Below are positions 9,227-19,573 of a DNA stretch of 64,000 bases, piece by piece (position 1 is the stretch's first letter; every line of letters starts with the position of its first letter). The position numbers were made by a program, and so were the translations under genes. Below the pieces are notes generated by a model. That model ran no database searches. It saw nothing but the letters and a program-made list of their open reading frames with translations, and was not told the origin of the DNA. Source of the DNA: Bradyrhizobium sp. WSM471 (GTDB lineage: Bacteria; Pseudomonadota; Alphaproteobacteria; Rhizobiales; Xanthobacteraceae); NCBI RefSeq assembly GCF_000244915.1, contig NZ_CM001442.1, positions 3,844,001-3,908,000 of the forward strand, in the 5' to 3' direction.

Positions 9227-10375
9227 CTATTTCAGCGCGTCCGACGTCAGCTTGAATTTCTGGATCCGCTTACCGGTGTCGACCTCGGCGGTATAGACGT
9301 TACCCTTGGCGTCGATCGCCATGGCATGCACCCAATGGAATTGTCCGGCATTGCGGCCGTTGTGCCCGAAGCTGCCGACCACGCTGCCGTCGTCTCGCCT
9401 GACCACCCTGATTTCGTTGTTCTCGCCGTCGGCGCTGAGCAGCCAGGTCTGCTTCGGATCGGGCCAGATCGCGATGTCCCACACCGCGCCGTTGCCGAGC
9501 GTGTTCTTCTCGAAGAAGAATTCCTTCACGAAGGTGCCGTCCGTCTTGAACACCTGGATGCGGTTGTTGATGCGGTCGCAGACGTAGACGAGCCCGTCAT
9601 TGGCGAGCTTCACGCAGTGGACCGGATTGCCGAACTGCTGGGACACCGGCGCCTTGGGATCGTACGCCGCCAGCTTGGTGTCGTCGGGCTTGTTGCCGTA
9701 GGCGCCCCAGTGCCGCTTGTAGGCAAGCGTGGTTGCGTCGAACACGATGACGCGGCGGTTGCCGTAGCCGTCGGCGACGTAGATTTCGTTGGCGGCCTTG
9801 TCGATCGCGGTCTCGGCGGGCTTGCCGAGCTGCGTCGTGTCGTTGCTGCCGAGGCTCGGCGCGATCTTGCCGATCTGGGCGACGAACTTGCCGTCGAGCG
9901 TGAATTTCAGGATGGCGTTGTCATTGTCGGCATTGCCGCCGACCCAGACGAAGCCGCGCTCGTCGACCTCGATGCCGTGCTCGCGGCCGACCCATTCATA
10001 GCCTTCGCCCGCGCCACCCCACGATCGCAGCAGATTGCCGTCGCTGTCGAATTCGAGCACCGGCGGTGCCGAGACGCAGCATTTCGAACGCGGCGGAGTG
10101 AGGCTCGCGCCTTTCTCGTCGTCGGTGAGGGAGCGGGGCCGATGGATCACCCAGATGTGGCCCTGCCAGTCGACGGTAATGCCGCCGACCTGGCCGAGGA
10201 TCCAGTTGTTCGGCAACGGCTTTGGCCAGGACGCATCGACTGCGAAGGTCGGGATATCGCCGGCGGTCGCCGCGCCCGGAAGTGCAAACGCCACGGCCGC
10301 GATCAGGACAGAGAGGACGCGAGAGACATCTGCGAGCGCACGCTTAAAGCCTGCGCGATTCCGCCATGGTGCCAT
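9227..10375 (-). CDS. Secreted NHL-repeat beta-propeller protein
   Basis: 382 residues. Signal peptide at about 1-38 (hydrophobic 'VLSVLIAAVAFALPGAATAG'), then repeated blades such as 'GGITVDWQGHIWVIHRP', 'HGIEVDERGFVWVGGNADND', 'NPVHCVKLANDGLVYVCDR' and 'HAMAIDAKGNVYTAEVDTG'. The G-I-x-V-D-x-x-G-x-V/I-W pattern is typical of NHL six-blade propellers, as in peptidyl-glycine amidating lyase and related proteins. A Cys pair sits at 'SKCCVS'. Start supported by GGGAGG 6 bases upstream. Exported; no enzymatic activity is claimed. Confidence 0.8.
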   Translation of the reverse strand: MAPWRNRAGFKRALADVSRVLSVLIAAVAFALPGAATAGDIPTFAVDASWPKPLPNNWILGQVGGITVDWQGHIWVIHRPRSLTDDEKGASLTPPRSKCCVSAPPVLEFDSDGNLLRSWGGAGEGYEWVGREHGIEVDERGFVWVGGNADNDNAILKFTLDGKFVAQIGKIAPSLGSNDTTQLGKPAETAIDKAANEIYVADGYGNRRVIVFDATTLAYKRHWGAYGNKPDDTKLAAYDPKAPVSQQFGNPVHCVKLANDGLVYVCDRINNRIQVFKTDGTFVKEFFFEKNTLGNGAVWDIAIWPDPKQTWLLSADGENNEIRVVRRDDGSVVGSFGHNGRNAGQFHWVHAMAIDAKGNVYTAEVDTGKRIQKFKLTSDALK

Positions 10376-10453
10376 GGCAACCTCCCTTTATTGGCTTGCG
10401 GCTTGCTGCCGCTTGAGCGCGGGCAGTCAATCGCGGGGAGGCCGTCAAGTCAA

Positions 10454-11194
10454 TCAGGCCGGCGAGCGGAAGCTCATCAGGCTGCGGGTCTTGTAGTCGT
10501 AGAACTTGCCGGTCTCGGTCCAGTCCGGCGCGCACATCGGCACGATGAATTCGGCGACCTGTTCGGCGGTATCGAGCGTCGCCGGATCCTCGCCCGGCAT
10601 CAGCGTGGCACGCATGCGGGTGCGGACCGGGCCGGGATTGAACAAATTGACGCGCAGCTTCGTATTCGCTGTCTCCTGCGCCCAGGCGCGCGCCAGCGTT
10701 TCCAGCGCCGCCTTGGAGGCGGCGTAGGGACTGACATAGGCGGTGGCCTTGTTGGCAGCGCCGGAAGTGACGAACACCGCGCGGCCGGCGTCGGACTGCT
10801 TCAGCAACGGCTCCATGCAGCGGATCAGCTGGAAGTTTGCGGACACGTTGACCGCCATCACGTCGGTGAAGGCCTTCAGCTCGATATGGCCGATCGGCGA
10901 AGAGGGGCCGAGCACGCCGGCATTGCCGACGAGGATGTCGAGCTTGCCGTAACGCTCATGCAGGCCGGCACCCAGCCGCGCGATGCCGTCGGAATCGGTG
11001 AGATTGAGGGGCACCAGCGTGGCGCTGCCGCCGTACTTCCGGATCTCGTCGTCGAGCTCTTCCAGCCCGCCCTGCGTACGCGCCACGGCGACGATATGCG
11101 CGCCGGCCTTGGCCAGCGCCTTGGCCGTGGCGAAGCCGATGCCGCGCGAGGCGCCGGTGACGAGAGCGATGCGGTTGGCGAGGGGATTTGTCAT
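10454..11194 (-). CDS. Short-chain dehydrogenase/reductase (SDR)
   Basis: 246 residues, classical SDR. The cofactor motif TGASRGIG is at residues 13-20, NAG at the 'VGNAG' position, and the catalytic Ser/Tyr/Lys are in 'VTSGAAN' and 'YAASK'. Thus an NAD(P)-dependent oxidoreductase of unknown substrate. It is the last gene of the radA-cvpA-purF run on the minus strand, a position where Rhizobiales genomes regularly carry an SDR gene. Confidence 0.9.
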   Translation of the reverse strand: MTNPLANRIALVTGASRGIGFATAKALAKAGAHIVAVARTQGGLEELDDEIRKYGGSATLVPLNLTDSDGIARLGAGLHERYGKLDILVGNAGVLGPSSPIGHIELKAFTDVMAVNVSANFQLIRCMEPLLKQSDAGRAVFVTSGAANKATAYVSPYAASKAALETLARAWAQETANTKLRVNLFNPGPVRTRMRATLMPGEDPATLDTAEQVAEFIVPMCAPDWTETGKFYDYKTRSLMSFRSPA

Positions 11195-11208
11195 GGCGGG
11201 GTTTTACA

Positions 11209-11243
11209 GGCGTGGATGGTCGGGACAAGCCCGGCCATGACGG
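11209..11243. repeat. Short fragment of a 'GGACAAGCCCGGCCATGAC' repeat
   Basis: The sequence GGCGTGGATGGTCGGGACAAGCCCGGCCATGACGG is one arm of a common Bradyrhizobium intergenic palindromic repeat; the second arm is missing. It lies in the 67-base gap between the SDR gene and the small membrane-protein gene. Confidence 0.5.
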
Positions 11244-11261
11244 AATTTTCGACCTCGGGTT

Positions 11262-11405
11262 TTAGTTGCCGCCGCCCGACTGCATGTTGTCGCTGTTGCT
11301 TGCGTTTCCCGATCCGTCGGGTGTTACCTTCATGCCCTGCCTGAAGGCGAAGACAATGAAGCCGACCAACAGCCCTCCGCAGAGAATGGCGATGATCGGC
11401 TGCAT
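11262..11405 (-). CDS. 47-residue single-pass membrane protein downstream of purF
   Basis: Small open frame, 47 residues, in the same direction as purF and 15 bases after it. The N-terminus 'MQPIIAILCGGLLVGFIVFA' is a transmembrane helix, followed by a basic turn ('FRQGMK') and a polar Gly/Asn/Ser tail ending 'MQSGGGN'. A clear ribosome-binding site GGCGAGG lies about 7 bases before the ATG. Good RBS, coherent membrane topology and operon position support it as a real gene. Function unknown; no homolog recognised. Confidence 0.6.
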   Translation of the reverse strand: MQPIIAILCGGLLVGFIVFAFRQGMKVTPDGSGNASNSDNMQSGGGN

Positions 11406-11420
11406 CGTCGTGACCTCGCC

Positions 11421-12926
11421 TTAGCTCGCCTCCGCCAGCAACGACAATTGCCGCGGCTGCTGCTCGGTCTGGGTCTGGTCGGTGAGATGGGTCGGATAGG
11501 CCCCGGTGAAGCAATGATCGGAGAATTTCGGATTGGCGGGGTCGCGGCCCGGCTCGCCCATGGCGCGGTACATGCCGTCGATGGACAGGAAGGCGAGCGA
11601 GTCGGCGCCGATGATCTCGCGCATCTCTTCCAGCGAATGCGTCGCCGCAAGAAGACCGCCGCGGTCCGGCAGGTCGATGCCGTAATAGTCGGGATAGAGG
11701 ATCGGCGGCGAGGCGAGGCGGAAATGCACTTCCTTGGCGCCTGCATCGCGCATCATGCGCACGATCTTCTTCGAGGTGGTGCCGCGCACCAGCGAATCGT
11801 CGATCAGGATGATGCGCTTGCCTTCGATCGCGGCGCGGTTGGCCGAATGCTTCATGCGCACGCCGGATTCGCGGATCGCCTGCGTCGGCTGGATGAAGGT
11901 GCGGCCGACATAATGATTGCGGATGATGCCGAGCTCGAACGGGATGCCGGAATGCTGGCTGTAGCCGACTGCGGCGGGCACGCCGGAATCCGGCACCGGC
12001 ACCACGACGTCGACCGGCACGTGGCTCTCGCGCGCGAGCTGCGCACCGAAGGCCTTGCGCACCTCGTAGACCGAGCGGCCGTGGACGATGGAATCCGGAC
12101 GGGAGAAGTAGATGTATTCGAAGATGCAGGGACGCGGCGCGATCGGCGGGAACGGCTTGTGAATGTCCTGCCCGTTCTCGTCGAACACGATGACCTCGCC
12201 GGGCTCGATGTCGCGAACGAAGCGCGCGCCGATGATGTCGAGGGCGCAGGTCTCGGAGGTCAGGATCGGGCAGCCGTCGAGCTCGCCGAGCACCAGCGGA
12301 CGGATGCCGCGCGGATCGCGCGCGCCGACCAGCTTCTTGTTGGTCAGCGACACCAGCGCATAGGCGCCCTCGATCTCGCGCAGCGCGTCGATATAGCGTT
12401 CGATGAAGCGGCTGCGCCTGGAGCGCGCGACCAAATGCAGGATCACCTCGGTGTCGGTGGTCGACTGCATCATCGCGCCGTTCTTCACGAGCTCGCGGCG
12501 CAGCGTCAGGCCGTTGGTGAGGTTGCCGTTGTGGGCGACCGCAAGGCCGCCGGCATTCAGTTCGGCGAACAGCGGCTGCACGTTGCGCAGGATGGTCGCG
12601 CCGGTGGTGGAATAGCGGACATGGCCGACTGCCATTGTGCCGGGCAGGCGGTCGATCACCTCGCGGCGGGAGAAGGTGTCGCCGACGAGGCCGAGGCGGC
12701 GTTCGGAATGAAAGCGGCCGCCGTCATAGGAGACGATGCCGGCGGCTTCCTGGCCACGGTGCTGAAGGGCGTGAAGGCCGAGCGCCGTGATGGCGGCGGC
12801 ATCGGGGTGGCCGTAGATGCCGAAGACGCCGCATTCCTCGCGCAGCGTATCCCCCTCCAGATCGTCTTGAAGTTCCAGCGCGGCCGGGCCGAGATCAAGT
12901 AGGGCGTCCTGGTCAGGATTTCGCAT
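11421..12926 (-). CDS. purF: Amidophosphoribosyltransferase PurF
   Basis: 501 residues. First step of purine synthesis: glutamine plus PRPP gives phosphoribosylamine. The N-terminal glutaminase begins at the nucleophile Cys32 in 'EECGVFG', so the first 31 residues would be a cleaved propeptide. The PRPP-binding loop 'IILIDDSLVRGTTSKKI' is intact. Compared from memory with the Fe-S form of B. subtilis, two of the four cluster cysteines appear absent ('PDYYGID' and 'SDHCFTG' replace Cys-containing motifs), so an Fe-S cluster is doubtful. Follows cvpA, as in many bacteria. Confidence 0.96.
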   Translation of the reverse strand: MRNPDQDALLDLGPAALELQDDLEGDTLREECGVFGIYGHPDAAAITALGLHALQHRGQEAAGIVSYDGGRFHSERRLGLVGDTFSRREVIDRLPGTMAVGHVRYSTTGATILRNVQPLFAELNAGGLAVAHNGNLTNGLTLRRELVKNGAMMQSTTDTEVILHLVARSRRSRFIERYIDALREIEGAYALVSLTNKKLVGARDPRGIRPLVLGELDGCPILTSETCALDIIGARFVRDIEPGEVIVFDENGQDIHKPFPPIAPRPCIFEYIYFSRPDSIVHGRSVYEVRKAFGAQLARESHVPVDVVVPVPDSGVPAAVGYSQHSGIPFELGIIRNHYVGRTFIQPTQAIRESGVRMKHSANRAAIEGKRIILIDDSLVRGTTSKKIVRMMRDAGAKEVHFRLASPPILYPDYYGIDLPDRGGLLAATHSLEEMREIIGADSLAFLSIDGMYRAMGEPGRDPANPKFSDHCFTGAYPTHLTDQTQTEQQPRQLSLLAEAS

Positions 12927-12954
12927 CTCGTCCGAGCCTCTCGTTACGGCTTAA

Positions 12955-13584
12955 TCAACGCGCCGCGGGTTTCTCGATCAGCTTTTTAAGGCTGTCACGA
13001 GCCGGTTTGCTGTATCCGTCGCCACTGCCCGAAGGCTGCTGCTCGGAATCAGTTTGCTCTTCATCTGGTTTGTTTTTCTTGAATCTCTTCAAGATGGTGT
13101 TCTCGGGGTCATCAGGCAAGAGGGCCATCAGCCAATCCCCGGTTCCCTGCAGCACCACGCGGGATTTGGCCCCTGTGACCCAGTCCGGGCGCTGCTTGTC
13201 CGGCACCAGCCAGGTGAAGAACAGGAAGGCGACCACGACGATCAAAAGCCCGCGCGCCAGCCCGAACAGAAAGCCGAGGGTGCGGTCCAGCGCGCCAATG
13301 CGCGAATCCAGGATCATGTCGGAGATCCGCACCGTGATCACGGAGACCACGACCAGGGTGCCCACGAACACGCCGGCGACCACGACCACGCTCGCGACGG
13401 TATCGTTGTTGAAATAGGTCTTTGCGGTCGGCAGCAGCTTCGAGAATGAATAAAGGGTGACGATCGCCGCCGTGCCCCAGGCCGCGATCGACAGGATTTC
13501 GCGCATGAAGCCGCGAACCATGGCGAGCAGGCCCGAAATCAGCATCACACCGAGCAGGATCAGGTCGAGGATGGTTACTGGCAT
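12955..13584 (-). CDS. cvpA: CvpA family membrane protein
   Basis: 209 residues with four hydrophobic segments (about 5-25, 28-45, 65-85, 100-125), then a polar C-terminal tail rich in Asp/Glu/Ser and ending in Lys/Arg. Segments such as 'ILDLILLGVMLISGLLAMVRGF' and 'DRTLGFLFGLARGLLIV' are typical of CvpA (colicin V production protein). In other bacteria CvpA homologues matter for envelope integrity. It lies just upstream of purF (28 bases) and downstream of radA, the usual arrangement. Confidence 0.93.
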   Translation of the reverse strand: MPVTILDLILLGVMLISGLLAMVRGFMREILSIAAWGTAAIVTLYSFSKLLPTAKTYFNNDTVASVVVVAGVFVGTLVVVSVITVRISDMILDSRIGALDRTLGFLFGLARGLLIVVVAFLFFTWLVPDKQRPDWVTGAKSRVVLQGTGDWLMALLPDDPENTILKRFKKNKPDEEQTDSEQQPSGSGDGYSKPARDSLKKLIEKPAAR

Positions 13585-13749
13585 CGGCTGGTCTGGTCCG
13601 CTCGTACTTCAAGGTGCTCAGCGAATCGGTGCTTGGCCGCCGCCCTAAGTGAGGGCCAGACGACGTTCCCGGCAAGGCCGCAACCACGCAATCCCATGCT
13701 GCTTTTGTGACGGCTGTATAGCGGCGGGGGCGGGGGACGTCACCACCGG

Positions 13750-15195
<1,446 letters not shown>

Positions 15196-15404
15196 GAGGA
15201 CAGCGAGCGCCCGGGGACAGCGAGTCGAGGGTTTCAGGTTTGCTGATAGCACGGAATGACGGGTCAAGAGAGTGAGTCCGGGCGCGCCTCGAATATCGCA
15301 ATTCGGTACGCCGGATACACCCTTTGTTAGCTGTATGCCGCCGCAACAGGCCGGACTTTGCCAAATGTTAGCGGACGCGGGTCCAGCTTCGGAACCAATA
15401 CGGG

Positions 15405-16571
15405 ATGGCGAAACGAATGACGGGACTTTTGCGGATATTGCTTGCTGTGGGGGTCGTCTGCGGCTTTCTCATGCCGCCTGGCGCTAGTGCGGCCGACGCG
15501 AAGCGTCTCAACGTCGTCTTCGTCAACCCGGGCAAGACCGGCGAGGTCTATTGGGACATGGTTTCGCTGACCATGCAGGCCGCCGGCCGCAAGCTCGGCG
15601 CGCATGTCGAGGTGCTGACCAGCGAGCGCAATTACCGCACCATGCAGGAGCTCGGGTTCGGCGTGGTGGCACGCAGCGACAAGCCCGACTTCCTCATTCT
15701 CTCGAATGAGGAATCCGCAGCCGTCCCGATCATGGAGGCGGCCGAGGCCGCCGGGGTCAGGACGCTGCTGCTCTCGAACACCCTGATCGGCGACGATGCG
15801 GCGCGTCTTGGACCGCCGCGCCAAAAACTCAAGACCTGGCTTGGCGACATCACGACGGATCTTCAGACCGCGGGCGCGCGGATGGCCAATGCCCTGATCG
15901 GCGCGGCGCGCGCCGAGAAATGGCAGAGCCCGGACGGCAAGATCCACATTCTCGGCATCGGTGGCGACGAAATCACGCCGGCCTCGATCGCGCGCAACGC
16001 GGGTCTCAAGCTCGCGGTGGATGCCGCGCCAGACGTCGTGGTGGATCGGATGCTGTTCGCCAACTGGACGCAGTCGGAGGCCGAGCATGTCACCACGAAT
16101 TATCTGAGCTGGGCCGCGCGCAAGGAGATCCGGCCTGCGGGCATATGGGCCGGAAACGATCCGATGGCGCTCGGCGCGCTTCGCGCGGTGAGCGCTGCCG
16201 GCCTCACGCCCGGGCGGAACATCCAGCTGGTCGGCCTCAATTGGTCGGAGGATGCGCTGCGCGAGATCAAGGCGGGCCGTCTGCTCCTGACCGACGGCGG
16301 GCATTTCCTGCTCGGCGGCTGGTCGATCGTTCTCTTGCGCGATTACGCCGACGGCTGCGATTTCGCGGCCGTATCACCCCGCGTCGAGGTCAAGACCTCC
16401 GCGATCACGCGCGACAACCTCGCTGCGGTCGGCGACCTCATCACGACGCGCGCCTTCGACCGGATCGATTTCGCGCGGTTCAAGGCCAAAACAGGGCACT
16501 GCGGCCAGTACGACTTCTCCGTCGATGCGCTCATCTCGTCGCTGACCCCTGTGGAAGGCGCTGCCGACTGA
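15405..16571 (+). CDS. Periplasmic sugar-type binding protein coupled to a c-di-GMP enzyme
   Basis: 388 residues. Signal peptide ~1-29 ending 'GASA', then 'KRLNVVFVNPGKTGEVYWDM', typical of type 1 periplasmic binding proteins of the ribose/galactose family. 'GIWAGNDPMALGALRAVSAAG' is the C-terminal-lobe ligand region common in that family. No ABC transporter genes adjoin it. Its stop overlaps the ATG of the GGDEF-EAL gene by one base (TGATG), so the two are translated together. That pairing suggests it senses a small molecule and signals to the membrane partner rather than feeding a transporter. The ligand is unknown. Confidence 0.8.
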   Translation: MAKRMTGLLRILLAVGVVCGFLMPPGASAADAKRLNVVFVNPGKTGEVYWDMVSLTMQAAGRKLGAHVEVLTSERNYRTMQELGFGVVARSDKPDFLILSNEESAAVPIMEAAEAAGVRTLLLSNTLIGDDAARLGPPRQKLKTWLGDITTDLQTAGARMANALIGAARAEKWQSPDGKIHILGIGGDEITPASIARNAGLKLAVDAAPDVVVDRMLFANWTQSEAEHVTTNYLSWAARKEIRPAGIWAGNDPMALGALRAVSAAGLTPGRNIQLVGLNWSEDALREIKAGRLLLTDGGHFLLGGWSIVLLRDYADGCDFAAVSPRVEVKTSAITRDNLAAVGDLITTRAFDRIDFARFKAKTGHCGQYDFSVDALISSLTPVEGAAD

Positions 16572-18640
16572 TGCGAAACGGTGACGATATGACCGGTCCG
16601 GATCGCAGGCAGCAGGTGGCGCCGCCGCGCTTGCGCTCGGTCGTCCGCGCAATGATCTGGGCCACCGTACCTGTTCTGTTGCTGGTACAATTGCTCGCCT
16701 CCGCCGGCGTCGAGGCCTCGAGCTTCTGGTCGCAGATCAGGCAGCTCGACGCCCGCATTGCCCGCGTCGCCGAGAGCCGCGCCGAGCTGATCGCCGAACC
16801 GCTCTGGAAGATGCGTTACGACCAGGTCACGAGCGTGCTCAACGAGATCATGCACGACGAGAGCATCGCCGCGGCGGCCGTTTACGACGATACCGGTATC
16901 GCGATTGCCCGCGTGATGGCGCGTCCGGCGGGGCAGGCGGTCGCGGAGGTCTCGCGTCCGATCAACTACAGCAACGGCAACATGGCCGTGCAGGCCGGCC
17001 GCATCGCGATCGTATATTCGCATGCGGCGCTCTACGCAGACGCAGGCAGCCGGCTGGTGCTGCTGCTGGTCGTCGGCCTGTTGGGAACGTTTGCGACTCT
17101 GATCGCCATGCGGATCTCCGCCAACATCTTCATCGGAAGGCCGCTGGCGGCAATGATGTCCGCGATCCAGCGCAGCAAGCAGGACGGCCGCGCCTATCCT
17201 GCGGAAGTCAAATCCTCGAACGAGTTCGGTCAGCTCGCGCACGCCTTCAACGCCATGCAGCACACGACGTCTGGTGCGCTCGACCGGCTCGGCCACATGG
17301 CCGCACACGATCCGCTCACGGGGCTGCCCAATCGCCGCTCGCTATCCGAGCACCTCGCGACCCTCAGCCACGATGCCGGCTCGCCGGATGCGCTGATCGC
17401 GCTCTGCTTCATCGATCTCGACGACTTCAAGGGCATCAACGACACCTTTGGCCATGATTCCGGCGACAAGTTCCTGGTGCACATTTCCGCGCGCCTTCGT
17501 GGTGCGGTCGAACCGCAAGATTGGGTGGCGCGGCTCGGCGGCGATGAATTCGTCGTCATCCGGCCCGAGGTCAGCAACGAGGAGAGCGCGCAGAGGTTTG
17601 CGCGCCACTTGCTGGATGCGATTTCCGAACCGATCCGGCTTCACGACAAGCAGGTCGTGCCGCGTGCCAGCATCGGCCTTGCCGTGCGCCGTGCCGGAGA
17701 TCCCGAGCTTTCGCATCTGCCGGCGCTCGCCGACATCGCGCTCTACCATGCCAAGACCAAGGCGCCCGGCACGGTCGCGGTGCTCGATGAAGCGCTTCAG
17801 CGCGACTATCGCCGCCGCCGCGATCTCGAACTTGCCATTCCCACGGGCTTCGACGAGAGGCAATTCGAGGTCTGGTATCAAAGCCAGGTCGATCTCGAAA
17901 GCCACGACATCGTCGGCCTGGAAGCGCTGATCCGCTGGCGCCATCCGGAACATGGCGTGATCGGTCCGGGCGAATTTCTGCCGCTGATCGAGCGCAGCGG
18001 CAACAATGCGCGGCTGACGCGCTATGTGCTCACCGATGCCTGCCGCGCGCTGCAACAACTGGCTGCGGCCGGCAGGCCGCAGATCCGGATCGCGATCAAT
18101 CTGCCGCCGTCCGAGCTCGCCGACCATTCGTTCGCCGCCGAGTTGCGCGCGACCTGCGGACGCTTCGACGTCGAGGCATCATTGCTGGAGCTCGAGATCA
18201 CCGAGGGATCGCTGATCAACAACATGGCCAGCGCATCCGAGACACTGCACCGCCTGCGGCGCCTGGGCGCCACCATCGCGCTCGACGATTTCGGCACCGG
18301 CTATAGCTCACTCGCCCATCTCAGGCGGTTTCCGCTGGACAAGGTCAAGATCGACAAGGCCTTCATCAGCGAGATCCCCGACAGTGCGGAAGACAAGGCG
18401 ATTGTGGGCGTCATCGCGTCGCTCGCCGGCACGCTGGGCCTCACTCTGGTGGCCGAAGGCATCGAGCGCGCTGAGCAGGCCCAGGCCATGCGCGAGATGG
18501 GCGTGAGGTTCGGCCAGGGCTTTCTCTATCATCGGCCGCAGCCACTCGAGGCCGTGTTGCTATGGCTCGAGGGACGGCCGGCCCACCACAGCCGCGTCAT
18601 CGAGGATAGCCCGTCGATCGCGCCCGAATTTGCCGTCTGA
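16571..18640 (+). CDS. Membrane GGDEF-EAL protein (c-di-GMP synthesis/breakdown)
   Basis: 689 residues from ATG 16571; the longer open frame begins inside the binding-protein gene and is not used. Layout: cytoplasmic N-tail, helix ~28-47, a periplasmic domain ~48-158, helix ~160-182, HAMP-like linker (~183-235), GGDEF (motif GGDEF at 323-327, intact) and EAL (EAL at 451-453; DDFGTGYSS at 572-580). The RxxD inhibitory site before GGDEF is not present, so product feedback at that site is unlikely. Both catalytic motifs look intact, so cyclase, phosphodiesterase or both are possible. Translational coupling to the binding protein suggests it is the signal-transducing half of one sensor. Confidence 0.9.
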   Translation: MRNGDDMTGPDRRQQVAPPRLRSVVRAMIWATVPVLLLVQLLASAGVEASSFWSQIRQLDARIARVAESRAELIAEPLWKMRYDQVTSVLNEIMHDESIAAAAVYDDTGIAIARVMARPAGQAVAEVSRPINYSNGNMAVQAGRIAIVYSHAALYADAGSRLVLLLVVGLLGTFATLIAMRISANIFIGRPLAAMMSAIQRSKQDGRAYPAEVKSSNEFGQLAHAFNAMQHTTSGALDRLGHMAAHDPLTGLPNRRSLSEHLATLSHDAGSPDALIALCFIDLDDFKGINDTFGHDSGDKFLVHISARLRGAVEPQDWVARLGGDEFVVIRPEVSNEESAQRFARHLLDAISEPIRLHDKQVVPRASIGLAVRRAGDPELSHLPALADIALYHAKTKAPGTVAVLDEALQRDYRRRRDLELAIPTGFDERQFEVWYQSQVDLESHDIVGLEALIRWRHPEHGVIGPGEFLPLIERSGNNARLTRYVLTDACRALQQLAAAGRPQIRIAINLPPSELADHSFAAELRATCGRFDVEASLLELEITEGSLINNMASASETLHRLRRLGATIALDDFGTGYSSLAHLRRFPLDKVKIDKAFISEIPDSAEDKAIVGVIASLAGTLGLTLVAEGIERAEQAQAMREMGVRFGQGFLYHRPQPLEAVLLWLEGRPAHHSRVIEDSPSIAPEFAV

Positions 18641-18651
18641 GCGCAGCGCGG

Positions 18652-19389
18652 CTAGGGCTGCGCCGCATTCCACAGCATGGAGAGGCCGGCGGCGATCATG
18701 ATCGCGTCCATCACCACGCGAAACATTTCGGGCTTCAGGCGCAGCACGAAGCGTTTGGCGATGAAGGCGCCGGCCATCAACGAAGATCCAGCGATCAGGC
18801 CTTTGACGAACACATCGCCGGTCAGCGCGCCGAACCGTTCGAAGGTCACGGATTTCGCGGCATAGAGCCCGAGCGAAGAAGCCGCTTCGGTGGCGAGGAA
18901 GGCGCCCCGGGACAAGCCGTAGAACAGGAATAGCGGGACGCTGAGCGGGCCGGTGGAGACGACGATGCCGGTGAGATAGCCGATGACGGCCCCGCCGATC
19001 GCCAGGTGCCAGAGATTGGCCTTGAGATCGTGCCGTGCCAGCCAGTGCCGCACCGGCACCATCGCGATCAGGAAGACGCCGATGGCGAGATCGACGGCGT
19101 GCGAGGGCAGGGCCAGCAGCGTCCGCGCGCCGAGCACGGCGGCCGGAATGCCTGTCACCGAATAAGCCGCGCAGGCCCGCCAGTCGACCTCGCGCCACCA
19201 GGCCAGGATTCGTGAGAAGTTGGCCATGACGGCGGCCACCGCCATGATCGGCACCGCCTCCTTTGGCCCGTAGGCATAGACCAGCACCGGCATCAGCATG
19301 ATCGACGAGCCCGTGCCGACGATGCCGGAAATGGTGCCTGCGATGAGGCCGACGATGAGGACGAAGAGAAAAGCCAAAACGGTCTCCAC
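18652..19389 (-). CDS. TSUP-family (TauE/SafE) permease
   Basis: 245 residues with about eight hydrophobic segments. 'GTISGIVGTGSSIMLMPVLV' and the duplicated 'GIVVSTGPLSVPLFLFYGL' are the two internal repeats of the TSUP family, which exports or imports sulfite, sulfoacetate and similar anions. Substrate not determined. GTG start at 19389 begins the first membrane segment; no strong RBS is visible. Convergent with the GGDEF-EAL gene, 11 bases apart. Confidence 0.85.
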   Translation of the reverse strand: METVLAFLFVLIVGLIAGTISGIVGTGSSIMLMPVLVYAYGPKEAVPIMAVAAVMANFSRILAWWREVDWRACAAYSVTGIPAAVLGARTLLALPSHAVDLAIGVFLIAMVPVRHWLARHDLKANLWHLAIGGAVIGYLTGIVVSTGPLSVPLFLFYGLSRGAFLATEAASSLGLYAAKSVTFERFGALTGDVFVKGLIAGSSLMAGAFIAKRFVLRLKPEMFRVVMDAIMIAAGLSMLWNAAQP

Positions 19390-19573
19390 GAATCGGGAGA
19401 GTTTAGCCGCGGCCAGCGGCGCGGGCGATCCGCGAGGCGAGGGAACCCTGTCTTGCCGAACGAGAGCCCGGCGTTAACCATCGCCGACGGTTCCAGTCTG
19501 AGCGAAATCGCTTCGAAGTTTCTTAAATCTTACTGGGTACCTCTCGTGAGCATAGTGAGCTGGGGGAAGAGTA

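Noticed and set aside
9326..11344. 672-residue plus-strand frame antisense to the propeller and SDR genes
   Set aside because: Both minus-strand genes have clear family motifs and RBSs; the plus frame is a high-GC artefact.
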